From: Hungatella effluvii
GTDB taxonomy: Bacteria; Bacillota; Clostridia; Lachnospirales; Lachnospiraceae
Reading direction: 5' to 3'
Length of the DNA: 64,000 nucleotides
Assembly (NCBI RefSeq): GCF_003201875.1
Contig: NZ_QJKD01000021.1
Location: 1 to 64,000, forward strand
Below, one piece after another: positions 40,920 to 48,948 of the stretch. Each line of letters opens with the position of its first letter. The first letter of the stretch is position 1. The translations under genes were made by a program, and so were the position numbers. Under the pieces are notes generated by a model, which was not told the origin of the DNA, ran no database searches, and saw only the letters and a list, made by a program, of their open reading frames with translations.

Positions 40920-43298
40920 ATGGCTGACGGGGAAAAGAAAGTAATTAAAATATCGGTCCGCAACCTGGTGGAATTCGTGATGCGTTCCGGTGACCTGGAC
41001 AACAGGCGGACAGCAGGGGCAGAGAAGACGGCCATGCAGGAGGGAAGCCGGATACACCGGAAGATCCAGCGGCGCATGGGGGCGGATTACCACGCGGAGG
41101 TTGTATTAAAGCATCTGGTGGAGGAAGAGCAGTTTGAGATCCTGGTGGAGGGCCGGGCCGACGGCATTATAGAGGCGCCATCGGGCGTCACCATCGACGA
41201 GATCAAGGGCGTCTACATGGATCTCTATTATCTGAACGAACCCATCGAGGTCCACATGGCTCAGGCCATGTGCTACGGCTATTTCTACTGCTTCGATCAT
41301 CAGCTGACCGGGGCCGTAATGCAGCTGACCTACTGTAATATCGAGACGGAAGAGATCAAGCGTTTCCAGTCGGAGAAAAGCTTTGAGGAGCTGGAAAACT
41401 GGTTTGCCGGACTGATCCACGAGTACGTGAAGTGGGCCGATTACTTATACCACCACGGCCTGCGGCGGGATGAGTCCATTAAGGAGCTGGAATTTCCTTA
41501 TCCCTACCGGAAGGGGCAGAAGGAGCTGGCAGTATCGGTCTACCGCAGCATTGCGCGTAAGAAGAATCTGTTTATTCAGGCGCCCACCGGAATTGGAAAG
41601 ACGCTGTCCACCGTCTATCCGGCGTTAAAAGCCATCGGCGAGGGCCTTGGGGACAAGCTGTTTTATCTGACGGCGAAGACCATCACGCGCGGAGTGGCGG
41701 AGGAGACGTATGAGATTCTGCGGAAAGGCGGCCTGTACTTCAGCACGGTCACGATTACGGCAAAGGAGAAGCTCTGCTTCCTGGAGAAGCCGGAGTGCAA
41801 TCCGGACGCCTGTCCCTATGCCAAAGGCCATTTCGACCGGGTGGGGGATGCGGTGTTTGACGTGATTCACCAGGAAGCGGGGATCACCAGGGAGACGGTC
41901 TTAAAGTATGCGGAGCAGCATCGGGTATGTCCCTTCGAATTCTGCCTCGATATCAGCAACTGGGTCGACGGTATCATCTGCGACTACAACTATGTATTTG
42001 ACCCCAATATCAGGCTGAAACGGTATTTTTCCGAGGGAATATCGGGAGACTATCTGTTCCTTGTGGATGAGGCGCACAATCTCGTGCCCAGGGCGAGGGA
42101 GATGTACAGCGCGGTGGTGTATAAGGAGGACTTTCTTCTTATTAAAAAGATCGTGAAACCGAAGGACCAGAAGCTGGCCGGGCTTTTAGACCGGTGCAAC
42201 AAGCAGCTGCTGGAGATGAAGCGGGAATGCGAGGGCTACACGATCCTGACGGATATCAAACTGTTTATGACTGCCGTCATGTCGCTGTTCGGTGAGATGG
42301 AGAAATTCATGGACAGCTTTCCGGAATTTGAGGACCGCGATCTGGTGCTGGATTTTTACTTTGCGCTACGGGATCTGCTGAACACCTATGACCGGGTGGA
42401 TGAGAATTACCGGATCTATACGGAATTTTTATCGGACGGACGCTTCATGCTCCGGCTTTTCAATATGAATCCGGCGAAAAACTTGAAAGAGTGCCTGGAT
42501 AAGGGCAACAGCACCGTGTTTTTCTCTGCCACATTGCTGCCTGTCCAGTATTACAAGGAGTTGCTGAGCGGGAATCAGGAGGAGTACGCCGTGTACGCGG
42601 AATCCCCCTTCGACCGGGACAAACGGCTCCTGCTGGCGGCAAATGACGTCAGCAGCCGCTACACGAGAAGAAATGAGCGGGAATTCAAGAAGATCGTCGA
42701 GTATATCCGGAGGATTGTCTCGGCCCATGCGGGTAACTATATGGTATTTCTGCCATCCTATCAATATATGCGGGAGGTGGAACAACTGCTTGCCGGGATG
42801 GATGAGAGTGGGAAGGAGTTCGCATGGCTCGCCCAGTCGTCCCACATGACAGAACAGGAGCGGGAGGTTTTTCTGGAGGAGTTTCAGGAGGACAGGGAGG
42901 ATTCCTTCGTGGGTCTGTGTGTGATGGGCGGCGTGTTTTCGGAGGGGATCGATTTAAAGGAAGGACGGCTCATCGGGGCGATTATCGTGGGGACAGGGCT
43001 TCCCATGGTGTGCACGGAGCAGGAGATCCTTAAGGGATATTTCGATGAGAAGGAGCAGAAGGGCTTCGACTACGCGTATCAGTATCCCGGTATGAACAAG
43101 GTGATGCAGGCGGCCGGGCGGGTGATCCGAACCGTGTCGGATGAGGGCGTGATCGCCCTGCTGGACGACCGATTTTTAAAACCGGACTATCAGGCCCTGT
43201 TCCCCAGGGAATGGGATGGCTATTACGCCGTGAACTTAAACAGCGTGTCCGGGATTGTGACAGAATTCTGGGAAGAAAGGGAGAGACAAAAGCTATGA
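40920..43298 (+). CDS. Nuclease-helicase fusion: PD-(D/E)XK domain plus DinG/XPD-like helicase
   Basis: The 792-residue protein starts with a PD-(D/E)XK nuclease-like domain (residues about 10-160) with GRADG, DEIKG and a downstream QAMCYGY. It continues as an XPD/DinG-type superfamily 2 helicase with Walker A QAPTGIGKT (about 222-230), an iron-sulfur cysteine cluster (LCFLEKPECNPDAC and a later Cys), a DEAH box (VDEAHN) and a helicase C2 domain with QAAGRVIR. It probably processes damaged or branched DNA. AAGGAGGGTACCGGA precedes the ATG. It overlaps the next GNAT gene by 4 bp. Confidence 0.9.
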   Translation: MADGEKKVIKISVRNLVEFVMRSGDLDNRRTAGAEKTAMQEGSRIHRKIQRRMGADYHAEVVLKHLVEEEQFEILVEGRADGIIEAPSGVTIDEIKGVYMDLYYLNEPIEVHMAQAMCYGYFYCFDHQLTGAVMQLTYCNIETEEIKRFQSEKSFEELENWFAGLIHEYVKWADYLYHHGLRRDESIKELEFPYPYRKGQKELAVSVYRSIARKKNLFIQAPTGIGKTLSTVYPALKAIGEGLGDKLFYLTAKTITRGVAEETYEILRKGGLYFSTVTITAKEKLCFLEKPECNPDACPYAKGHFDRVGDAVFDVIHQEAGITRETVLKYAEQHRVCPFEFCLDISNWVDGIICDYNYVFDPNIRLKRYFSEGISGDYLFLVDEAHNLVPRAREMYSAVVYKEDFLLIKKIVKPKDQKLAGLLDRCNKQLLEMKRECEGYTILTDIKLFMTAVMSLFGEMEKFMDSFPEFEDRDLVLDFYFALRDLLNTYDRVDENYRIYTEFLSDGRFMLRLFNMNPAKNLKECLDKGNSTVFFSATLLPVQYYKELLSGNQEEYAVYAESPFDRDKRLLLAANDVSSRYTRRNEREFKKIVEYIRRIVSAHAGNYMVFLPSYQYMREVEQLLAGMDESGKEFAWLAQSSHMTEQEREVFLEEFQEDREDSFVGLCVMGGVFSEGIDLKEGRLIGAIIVGTGLPMVCTEQEILKGYFDEKEQKGFDYAYQYPGMNKVMQAAGRVIRTVSDEGVIALLDDRFLKPDYQALFPREWDGYYAVNLNSVSGIVTEFWEERERQKL

Positions 43299-43804
43299 TG
43301 AAACTGAGACTTCGGCCCTGCAAGAGGGAAGACGGCAGGGAAGTAATGAAATGGTTCTCCGATGAGAGGCAGATGCGCATGTGGTGCCGCGACGGATTTA
43401 CCTTTCCGCTGACGGACGGGCAGATGGACGCCTATTACGCGGAGCTGGAGCGCGATCCCCGTGCATGGGGCTTTACGGCCCTGGATGAAGACGGGAAACC
43501 GGTCGGAAGCTTTAAGATGGCTGCTGCGGATTATGAGGCGGACAGCGTCCATATGGGATACATTGTCCTGGCACCGGAGGTGAGAGGACGCGGCGTGGGG
43601 CAGCAGATGGTGTCCATGGCCGTAACGTACGCCGTGGAGCTGCTCGGTATGAAGCGGGTGACGCTCAAGGTATTCGACTGCAATCCAGGCGCGAAGCACT
43701 GCTACGAAAAGGTGGGATTCCGGGAAGAGGAGTATCGAAAGGAAGACTTTCCTTACCGGGAGGAGATGTGGGGGAATTCTCTGATGGCATACAACCGGCA
43801 CTGA
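43295..43804 (+). CDS. GNAT-family N-acetyltransferase (RimJ/RimL-like)
   Basis: The 169-residue protein has motif A RGRGVGQQMVSMAVTYAVEL and NPGAKHCYEKVGFREEEY, typical of RimJ/RimL-like GNAT enzymes. The acceptor is unknown. Its ATG at 43295 overlaps the helicase stop codon (ATGATG), and AAGGGAG lies 11 nt upstream, so translation is coupled. The 3-prime region contains a palindromic element. Confidence 0.88.
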   Translation: MMKLRLRPCKREDGREVMKWFSDERQMRMWCRDGFTFPLTDGQMDAYYAELERDPRAWGFTALDEDGKPVGSFKMAAADYEADSVHMGYIVLAPEVRGRGVGQQMVSMAVTYAVELLGMKRVTLKVFDCNPGAKHCYEKVGFREEEYRKEDFPYREEMWGNSLMAYNRH

Positions 43805-43851
43805 CCGGGCGGTCCCTGCCGAAGCGTGTGTGAAAATCACTTTCCGAGTTA

Positions 43852-43928
43852 CAGTTCACCGCCCCTTTGTCAGTCCCTGCCGCCAGAGCAGGCCGGACGG
43901 CAGGGACTGACAAAGGGGCCGTGAACTG
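43852..43928. repeat. 77-bp perfect-arm palindromic element
   Basis: Arms 43852-43882 and 43898-43928 are 31 bp with one mismatch, around a 15-nt loop. It lies between the convergent ends of the GNAT and LysR genes. There is no U-tract. Its end sequence ACAGTTCA recurs at the end of the 44917-45066 element. Confidence 0.8.
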
Positions 43929-43945
43929 ACGCTCCGCCGGGGCGC

Positions 43946-44821
43946 TTACATCATGTCCATAAACTGTTTGGAAGCCTGGGAAACGGGAAGGCTTTCATTA
44001 TAGGCGACGATCATCTGACGTGCGGGCATCTTTTCCGTGAGTTTGACGATGAATAAGTCTTTGTCGCTTTCCGGGATGCAGAAATCGGGAACAAAGGCGA
44101 TTCCCAGGCCGATTCGTGCCAGATCGATCAGCAGATCGTTGCTGCTTAACTCGATCTCCGGAACCAGGTCCAGCTGTTCCCGCTGGAACATATGGTGCAG
44201 GAATTCGCTGGTGGTGCTCTTTCTGTCCAGCATCAGGATGGGGTATGTCTGCAGCTTCTGCAGGCTGACCGTCTCGCCCTTCAGCGGGAAATACTCCTGA
44301 TTGGCGACGAAGACGTCGTGAAATTCATTGATTACCCGGACGTTCTGTGAATTGGAGAGGCCCGAGTTGGGATAGTTGGTGATGATGAAATCAACCTGTC
44401 CGTTCTCCAGTAAGTGGGCACACTCGATGGAGGTCTGGTTGGTGACTTTTATATGAACATTGGGGTAAGCCTTGTGGAAGCGGTTTAAGTACGGAATCAG
44501 ATAGTAACGGCAGATGGTGTCGCTGGCGCCGATGCGCAGCTGGCCGCCGTTTAGGGTGTTGGCCTCCAGAAGCTGATTTTCCCCTTTTTGAATCAAATTG
44601 ATGGCGGGTTCCACGTGTTTTAAGAGAATCTCGCCTTCCGGGGTAAGTTGGACTTTTTTCGTGCTCCGGATGAAGAGCGTCTGATTCAGCTTTTTCTCCA
44701 GCACTTTGATGGACTGGCTGACCGCCGACTGTGAAATAAACAGCTGTTTCGACGCTTCGGAGAAGCTCAGTGTGGCAGCAACATGGTAAAATACTTTATA
44801 CAATTCATAATTAATATCCAT
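43946..44821 (-). CDS. LysR-family transcriptional regulator
   Basis: The 291-residue protein has the LysR winged helix (SFSEASKQLFISQSAVSQSI) and an effector-binding domain. The ATG at 44821 has AAGGAGGACTAATA upstream. It is divergent from a sigma-like gene. The shared region holds an inverted repeat ACAAAT-N7-ATTTGT at 44858-44876 of LysR-site size. It is most like CysL/CbbR-type regulators by general pattern, but no effector can be named. Confidence 0.9.
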   Translation of the reverse strand: MDINYELYKVFYHVAATLSFSEASKQLFISQSAVSQSIKVLEKKLNQTLFIRSTKKVQLTPEGEILLKHVEPAINLIQKGENQLLEANTLNGGQLRIGASDTICRYYLIPYLNRFHKAYPNVHIKVTNQTSIECAHLLENGQVDFIITNYPNSGLSNSQNVRVINEFHDVFVANQEYFPLKGETVSLQKLQTYPILMLDRKSTTSEFLHHMFQREQLDLVPEIELSSNDLLIDLARIGLGIAFVPDFCIPESDKDLFIVKLTEKMPARQMIVAYNESLPVSQASKQFMDMM

Positions 44822-44857
44822 TATTAGTCCTCCTTATAAATCTAAGGACATTCTATC

Positions 44858-44876
44858 ACAAATGCGATGGATTTGT
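44858..44876. promoter_or_regulatory. Candidate LysR operator
   Basis: ACAAAT (44858-44863), 7 nt and ATTTGT (44871-44876) form a perfect inverted repeat upstream of the LysR gene and of TTGACA (44885-44890), a candidate -35 for the sigma-like gene. Confidence 0.45.
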
Positions 44877-44916
44877 AAAGGAAATTGACAAAAATACCAG
44901 ATTATGGTAACTTGGT

Positions 44917-45066
44917 GTAACAGTTCAGACGGCGGAAAAATCAGTGTAAAGGCGGGCGTTAAGCTTGCTTATAAGACCGTTTTTGCACTGATTTTTACAT
45001 CGGATGGATATCCGATGCTTCTTGACCGGTTTATCGGTCAAGAAGATGAGCCGTCTGAACCGTTAC
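44917..45066 (+). ncRNA. Cloverleaf-like structured element upstream of sigma-like gene
   Basis: P1: GTAACAGTTCAGACGGC (44917-44933) pairs with 45050-45066, 17 positions with one mismatch. P2: 44936-44950 with 44982-44996, 15 bp with one G-U. P3: CATCGGAT (44998-45005) with ATCCGATG (45010-45017). P4: CTTCTTGACCG (45018-45028) with CGGTCAAGAAG (45035-45045). The stems do not overlap and stack side by side, closing a four-way junction 15 nt before the ribosome binding site at 45081. Role unknown; it may be a 5-prime leader or a mobile palindromic repeat. Confidence 0.65.
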
Positions 45067-45096
45067 AACTTAGCAGTCAGAAGGAGAGTAAGATTT

Positions 45097-45693
45097 ATGC
45101 ATGACGATTTTTATCAGATGTACCTGGAAGAAATGAAAGCGATCACTCCCTGTACACAGGAGGAGAACACGCAGCTGTTAAATGACGCCGCGGCCGGGAA
45201 TGAGGGGGCGAAGAAGCGCCTCATCGAGGGGAATCTGGAAGCCGCCTTAACCTGTGCGAAAGCGTATGACGGAAAGGGAGTACTTTTGACGGACCTGGTC
45301 GCCGAGGCGAACATGGCGCTGACCATGGCCGTGACGGAATTCTTAACCAATCCGGGAGACGGTGATTTCGAGGGTTTTTTGACGGCACGGATGAAGGAAG
45401 CGCTTGATCTGGCTGTGGAGGAGGAAGAGTCCGCGGAGCAGACCGGAGAGGAACTGGCTGCCAGAGTCAACGTACTGCAGACCGTATCCCAGGCGCTTGC
45501 CAGAGAGCTGGGGCGTGAGGCTGCGGTGGAAGAGCTGGCGGATAAGATGAAGATGTCTGTGGATGAAGTGAAGGACATCATGAAGATGGCCATGGATGCC
45601 ATGAGCATGAACGCGGAAAACGCGGATCTGGAAGAACTGGCAGAAGTGGAAGGAATAGAAATTACCGAGGCTGCGGAGGATGAAGAGGAATGA
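45097..45693 (+). CDS. Sigma-70-like protein (partial sigma domains)
   Basis: The 198-residue acidic protein resembles sigma-70 regions: an N-terminal stretch like region 1.2-2.1 (FYQMYLEEMKAITPCTQEEN, KKRLIEGNLEAALTCAKAYD), a degenerate region 2 and a region-3-like helix-turn-helix (ELGREAAVEELADKMKMSVDEV). There is no recognisable region 4 and the tail is very acidic (EEIEITEAAEDEEE type). It may be a degenerate sigma factor or a polymerase-binding regulator. AAGGAGAGTAAGATTT precedes the ATG at 45097. It overlaps the phosphatase gene by 4 bp. Confidence 0.78.
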   Translation: MHDDFYQMYLEEMKAITPCTQEENTQLLNDAAAGNEGAKKRLIEGNLEAALTCAKAYDGKGVLLTDLVAEANMALTMAVTEFLTNPGDGDFEGFLTARMKEALDLAVEEEESAEQTGEELAARVNVLQTVSQALARELGREAAVEELADKMKMSVDEVKDIMKMAMDAMSMNAENADLEELAEVEGIEITEAAEDEEE

Positions 45694-46304
45694 AACTATA
45701 TCTGATACGCCATGGACAGACGGACTGGAATATCCAGGGAAAGATTCAGGGCAGTCACGACATACCCTTAAATGACACGGGAAGAGCCCAGGCGAAGCTT
45801 GTGGCGGAGGGGATGGACAGCCGGCCGGTGACAAAGATATTTTCCAGCACGCTGATGCGGGCGGTGGAGACGGCGCGGATGATCGGCGACCGCCAGCAGG
45901 TGGAGACTTATCTGGTCCCGGGACTCATCGAGGTGGAATTCGGCAAATGGGAAGGCATGACCTGGGACGAGATAAAGGAACAGTATCCGGCAGAGTATGA
46001 GCGCTGGTCCATCAATCCGGTGGATGTGGCGCCGCCCGGCGGTGAAACCCAGATGGAGGCCATGGAACGGGTAGCAGGGGCCATCGAAGCCGTCATGGAG
46101 ATGACAAACGGCCGGGAAGACATCGCGGTCGTGTCCCACGGTGCGACCATGGCTTATATTGTCGCCTATTTAATGAGAAACCATCCGGAAGAAGCGGAGA
46201 TTATAGTAGATAACGCCAGCATTACTACCGTGAACTACAATCCCATCACCCAGGATTATATGCTGCTGGAGGTGAACGACACCACGCATCTCTGTAAGAG
46301 GTAG
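45690..46304 (+). CDS. Histidine phosphatase (phosphoglycerate-mutase-like)
   Basis: The 204-residue protein starts MKLYLIRHGQTDWN, the RHG motif with the phosphoryl-accepting His8, and carries FSSTLMRAVETARMI, EVEFGKWEGMTW and VVSHGATMAYIV with the second catalytic His. The family includes cofactor-dependent mutases and broad phosphatases (PhoE, CobC); the substrate cannot be told. Its ATG overlaps the stop of the sigma-like gene (ATGA), so the two are coupled. Confidence 0.9.
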   Translation: MKLYLIRHGQTDWNIQGKIQGSHDIPLNDTGRAQAKLVAEGMDSRPVTKIFSSTLMRAVETARMIGDRQQVETYLVPGLIEVEFGKWEGMTWDEIKEQYPAEYERWSINPVDVAPPGGETQMEAMERVAGAIEAVMEMTNGREDIAVVSHGATMAYIVAYLMRNHPEEAEIIVDNASITTVNYNPITQDYMLLEVNDTTHLCKR

Positions 46305-46319
46305 CGGCACTCTGTACGT

Positions 46320-46493
46320 TTACCGGGGCACGGAATGAGACAATTGGATAAAGAGTATTGCAAACAGCATGGGAATCACCGCATATCCGGGGCTTACCTG
46401 GCCTCTCTGCAGCAGGACGTAGAGAGAGCCCAAAAGGGTCAGCACGGTAAAGATCAGCGCGAGGGTTTTAAATGCTGTTTTTTTCATATTCAT
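46320..46493 (-). CDS. 57-residue membrane protein, coupled to lipoprotein gene
   Basis: This short reverse-strand gene encodes a 57-residue protein with two hydrophobic segments (residues about 9-28, LKTLALIFTVLTLLGSLYVL-like, and about 36-51). Its ATG at 46493 overlaps the TGA of the upstream lipoprotein gene (ATGA), and AAAGGAATACACC supplies a ribosome binding site. A second in-frame ATG is at 46487. The coupling and the membrane pattern support a real gene. Function unknown; perhaps it works with the lipoprotein. Confidence 0.7.
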   Translation of the reverse strand: MNMKKTAFKTLALIFTVLTLLGSLYVLLQRGQVSPGYAVIPMLFAILFIQLSHSVPR

Positions 46494-47101
46494 GGTGTAT
46501 TCCTTTCTTTTTCGGTTCCGGGGAGTGTCTTACCGGAGAACTGGAGGGTGACGGCTTTGACTTCTTTATACTGTCTGCCAGCCAGCTTTTCCGGTTCCTC
46601 ATAGTCGTCTGTATTTGGAAAGATGACGGAATCGGAGTCGGTGTATGCCACGATACCGAGGGGGATTTTTTCATCTGTCCGGATGGGGGAAGTCTCTGTC
46701 AGCCAGGAATCCGCAGTATTTTTATAATGGTTGGAACCGAGCATGACTTCGTACCGGCCCTCCCCGCAGGAAAAGGTAATGGAGTCATCGGAAAACAGAA
46801 TGGCGACGCGGTCATCTTCCTGCCCGGACTGGCTGAAAACCGAGGAAGCGACGGTTTCCCACTGCCCCTGTTCGTTCAGCGTTTCGACGGAAAAGAGAAG
46901 AGAAGAAATCCCGGGTTCCGTTTTATAATCATATAATTTTACACTGCGTCCGGTCTCAATCAAGGCGACAGTCTGCTGTTCCTTTTCCGTCAGCTCAGCC
47001 TTCTGAATTGTCATGGCGCCGTCCTGTTTCCCGGAACATCCGGCTAACAGAAAAACAAGACTGAACGCCAGCACAGTTCTTATGGATCGTATTTTTTCCA
47101 T
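46490..47101 (-). CDS. Putative lipoprotein
   Basis: The 203-residue protein has a lipoprotein signal with lipobox LLAGC (Cys22). The mature part (KAELTEKEQQTVALIETGRS, then YDYKTEPGISSLLFSVETL) looks like a small beta-rich extracytoplasmic domain; I do not recognise the family. The ATG at 47101 has AAAAGGAGATCTCT upstream. It is translationally coupled to a 57-residue membrane protein downstream. Confidence 0.78.
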   Translation of the reverse strand: MEKIRSIRTVLAFSLVFLLAGCSGKQDGAMTIQKAELTEKEQQTVALIETGRSVKLYDYKTEPGISSLLFSVETLNEQGQWETVASSVFSQSGQEDDRVAILFSDDSITFSCGEGRYEVMLGSNHYKNTADSWLTETSPIRTDEKIPLGIVAYTDSDSVIFPNTDDYEEPEKLAGRQYKEVKAVTLQFSGKTLPGTEKERNTP

Positions 47102-47255
47102 AGAGATCTCCTTTTTCGTTTGTTTTTTCATTATATCATATTGGAACGGAGAAGTAATGGATATTTGTTATTTATGGAATAAGTTCCCACTTTTTTACAT
47201 ATACTAAAAAAGAATGATACAACCTATAACAGGAAAGAAAAGGAGCGTTTTCAAT

Positions 47256-47507
47256 ATGGCGAGAGGCGTAAGAAAATCACCGGTGGAAAAATTACAGGAT
47301 CAGTTAAATGAGGTAAGAGAGAGCATCAAACAGTATGAGAACTGCCTCGTTACCTTAAAAGAAAAGGAAAAAGCATTAAATGAACAGATCGAACTGGAGG
47401 AGTTTAAAACAATCCGCGGCCTGCTCACAGAACAGGGAATCGGAATGGAAGAATTGAAAGAAATGCTGGAGTCGAATGTGACCGCAGTGGAAGAGCAGAG
47501 CGCGTAA
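47256..47507 (+). CDS. Small coiled-coil protein (DUF4315-like)
   Basis: The 83-residue protein is mostly a charged coiled coil (VEKLQDQLNEVRESIKQYEN, KEKEKALNEQIELEEF) with a short C-terminal helix (TEQGIGMEELKEMLES). The arrangement resembles DUF4315 proteins, but the match is from memory and weak. AAAAGGAGCGTTTTCAAT precedes the ATG at 47256; an earlier in-frame ATG at 47214 has no ribosome binding site. A terminator hairpin includes its stop codon. Confidence 0.7.
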   Translation: MARGVRKSPVEKLQDQLNEVRESIKQYENCLVTLKEKEKALNEQIELEEFKTIRGLLTEQGIGMEELKEMLESNVTAVEEQSA

Positions 47508-47524
47508 AACGCCCTGCTTTTTTC
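47494..47524 (+). terminator. Terminator overlapping the stop codon
   Basis: AGCAG-A-GCG (47494-47502) pairs with CGC-C-CTGCT (47510-47518), followed by TTTTTTC. The TAA stop is in the loop. Confidence 0.75.
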
Positions 47525-47594
47525 TTTGCATGAGGTCGAAAAATGGCTTGTATTCATTGTAAAACAATGAAAATTTGTGAATAAAATATCTACA

Positions 47595-47654
47595 GTTGAC
47601 TTTTACAATTTCTCTATATTATGATAGGAGCGTAGGAATTGTAAGTACTTACAA
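47595..47654 (+). promoter_or_regulatory. Promoter and 16-bp perfect palindrome before phosphofructokinase
   Basis: TTGACT (47596-47601) with TATTAT (47617-47622; 15-bp spacer) or TTATGA (47619-47624; 17 bp). TTGTAAGTACTTACAA (47639-47654) is a perfect palindrome just after the predicted start, well placed for a repressor. Confidence 0.6.
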
Positions 47655-47691
47655 AAACAAAAAATAATCATGGTCATGGAGGATTGCGGAG

Positions 47692-48948
47692 ATGAAAGAA
47701 GTAAGAGGAAATGTAATTGTCGGCCAGTCAGGCGGACCCACAGCGGTCATTAATTCCAGTCTTGCAGGCGTCTATAAGACAGCAAAGGACAGGGGAGCGA
47801 AAAAGGTGTTCGGGATGCTGCACGGCATTCAGGGACTGCTGGAAGAACGGTACGTGGATCTGTCGCAACACATCAAAAATGATCTGGATATTGAACTGTT
47901 AAAGAGAACTCCCTCCGCCTATTTAGGCTCCTGCCGTTACAAACTGCCGGAGATCTGTGAAGACCAGGAGATCTATAAAAAGATCTTTTCCATTCTGGAT
48001 AAACTGGAGGTGGAATACTTCTTCTATATCGGCGGCAATGACTCCATGGATACGATAAAAAAACTCTCTGATTACTCCATCTTAAACGGCAGCAGGATCC
48101 GGTTTATGGGCGTGCCGAAGACCATTGACAATGATTTAGCCGCGACGGACCATACGCCGGGATATGGCAGCGCCGCAAAATACATAGGCTCTATCACGAA
48201 GGAGGTAATCCGTGACGGCCTGGTATATGACCAGCAGAACGTGACGCTTTTGGAAATCATGGGCCGCAACGCCGGCTGGCTCACGGGCGCGGCCGCCCTT
48301 GCCAAGTGTGAGGACTGCGAGGGGCCGGATATGATCTTTCTACCTGAGATTCCCTTTGATGTGGAGAACTTCATGAAAAAGGTGGAAGAGCTGCACAAGC
48401 GGAAAAAATCCGTGGTAGTTGCGATTTCAGAGGGTGTGAAGATGGCGGATGGACGCTACGTCTGTGAGCTGACCGACACCATCGATTACGTGGATGCCTT
48501 TGGCCACAGGCAGCTGACCGGGACCGCACGTTATCTTGCCGAGAAGATTTCACGGGAAGTCGGATGCAAGACGAGGGCCATCGAGTTTAACTCCCTCCAG
48601 CGCTGCGCCTCCCATATCGTGTCACGGGTTGATATTACCGAGGCGTTCCAGGTGGGCGGCGCAGCCGTCAAAGCGGCGTTCGAAGGGGAGACAGGCAAGA
48701 TGATTATCTTAAAGCGCGTCTCAGACGACCCGTATATCTGTGTGACCGATATCTACGACGTCCATAAGGTGGCAAATGTGGAGAAAAAGGTGCCGAGGGA
48801 GTGGATTAATGAGGCAGGCGACTACGTGACCGAGGAGTTCGTAAGCTATATCAAGCCGCTCATTCAGGCGGAGCTGACGCCGATCATGGTAGATGGGCTG
48901 CCAAGGCATCTGTATTACACAGACGTGGAACAAAAACAGTCCAGGTAG
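47692..48948 (+). CDS. 6-phosphofructokinase, pyrophosphate-type by active-site residues
   Basis: The 418-residue protein phosphorylates fructose 6-phosphate in glycolysis. GQSGGPTAVINSSL binds the phosphoryl donor. IGGNDSMDT places Asp117 where ATP-dependent enzymes have Gly, and PKTIDNDL (Lys143) has the Lys typical of PPi-dependent enzymes, so PPi is the likely donor and the reaction would be reversible. PGYGSAAKYIG and MGRNAGWLTG complete the family motifs. TGGAGGATTGCGGAG precedes the ATG. The 3-prime end overlaps the convergent acetyltransferase gene by 34 bp. Confidence 0.9.
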   Translation: MKEVRGNVIVGQSGGPTAVINSSLAGVYKTAKDRGAKKVFGMLHGIQGLLEERYVDLSQHIKNDLDIELLKRTPSAYLGSCRYKLPEICEDQEIYKKIFSILDKLEVEYFFYIGGNDSMDTIKKLSDYSILNGSRIRFMGVPKTIDNDLAATDHTPGYGSAAKYIGSITKEVIRDGLVYDQQNVTLLEIMGRNAGWLTGAAALAKCEDCEGPDMIFLPEIPFDVENFMKKVEELHKRKKSVVVAISEGVKMADGRYVCELTDTIDYVDAFGHRQLTGTARYLAEKISREVGCKTRAIEFNSLQRCASHIVSRVDITEAFQVGGAAVKAAFEGETGKMIILKRVSDDPYICVTDIYDVHKVANVEKKVPREWINEAGDYVTEEFVSYIKPLIQAELTPIMVDGLPRHLYYTDVEQKQSR

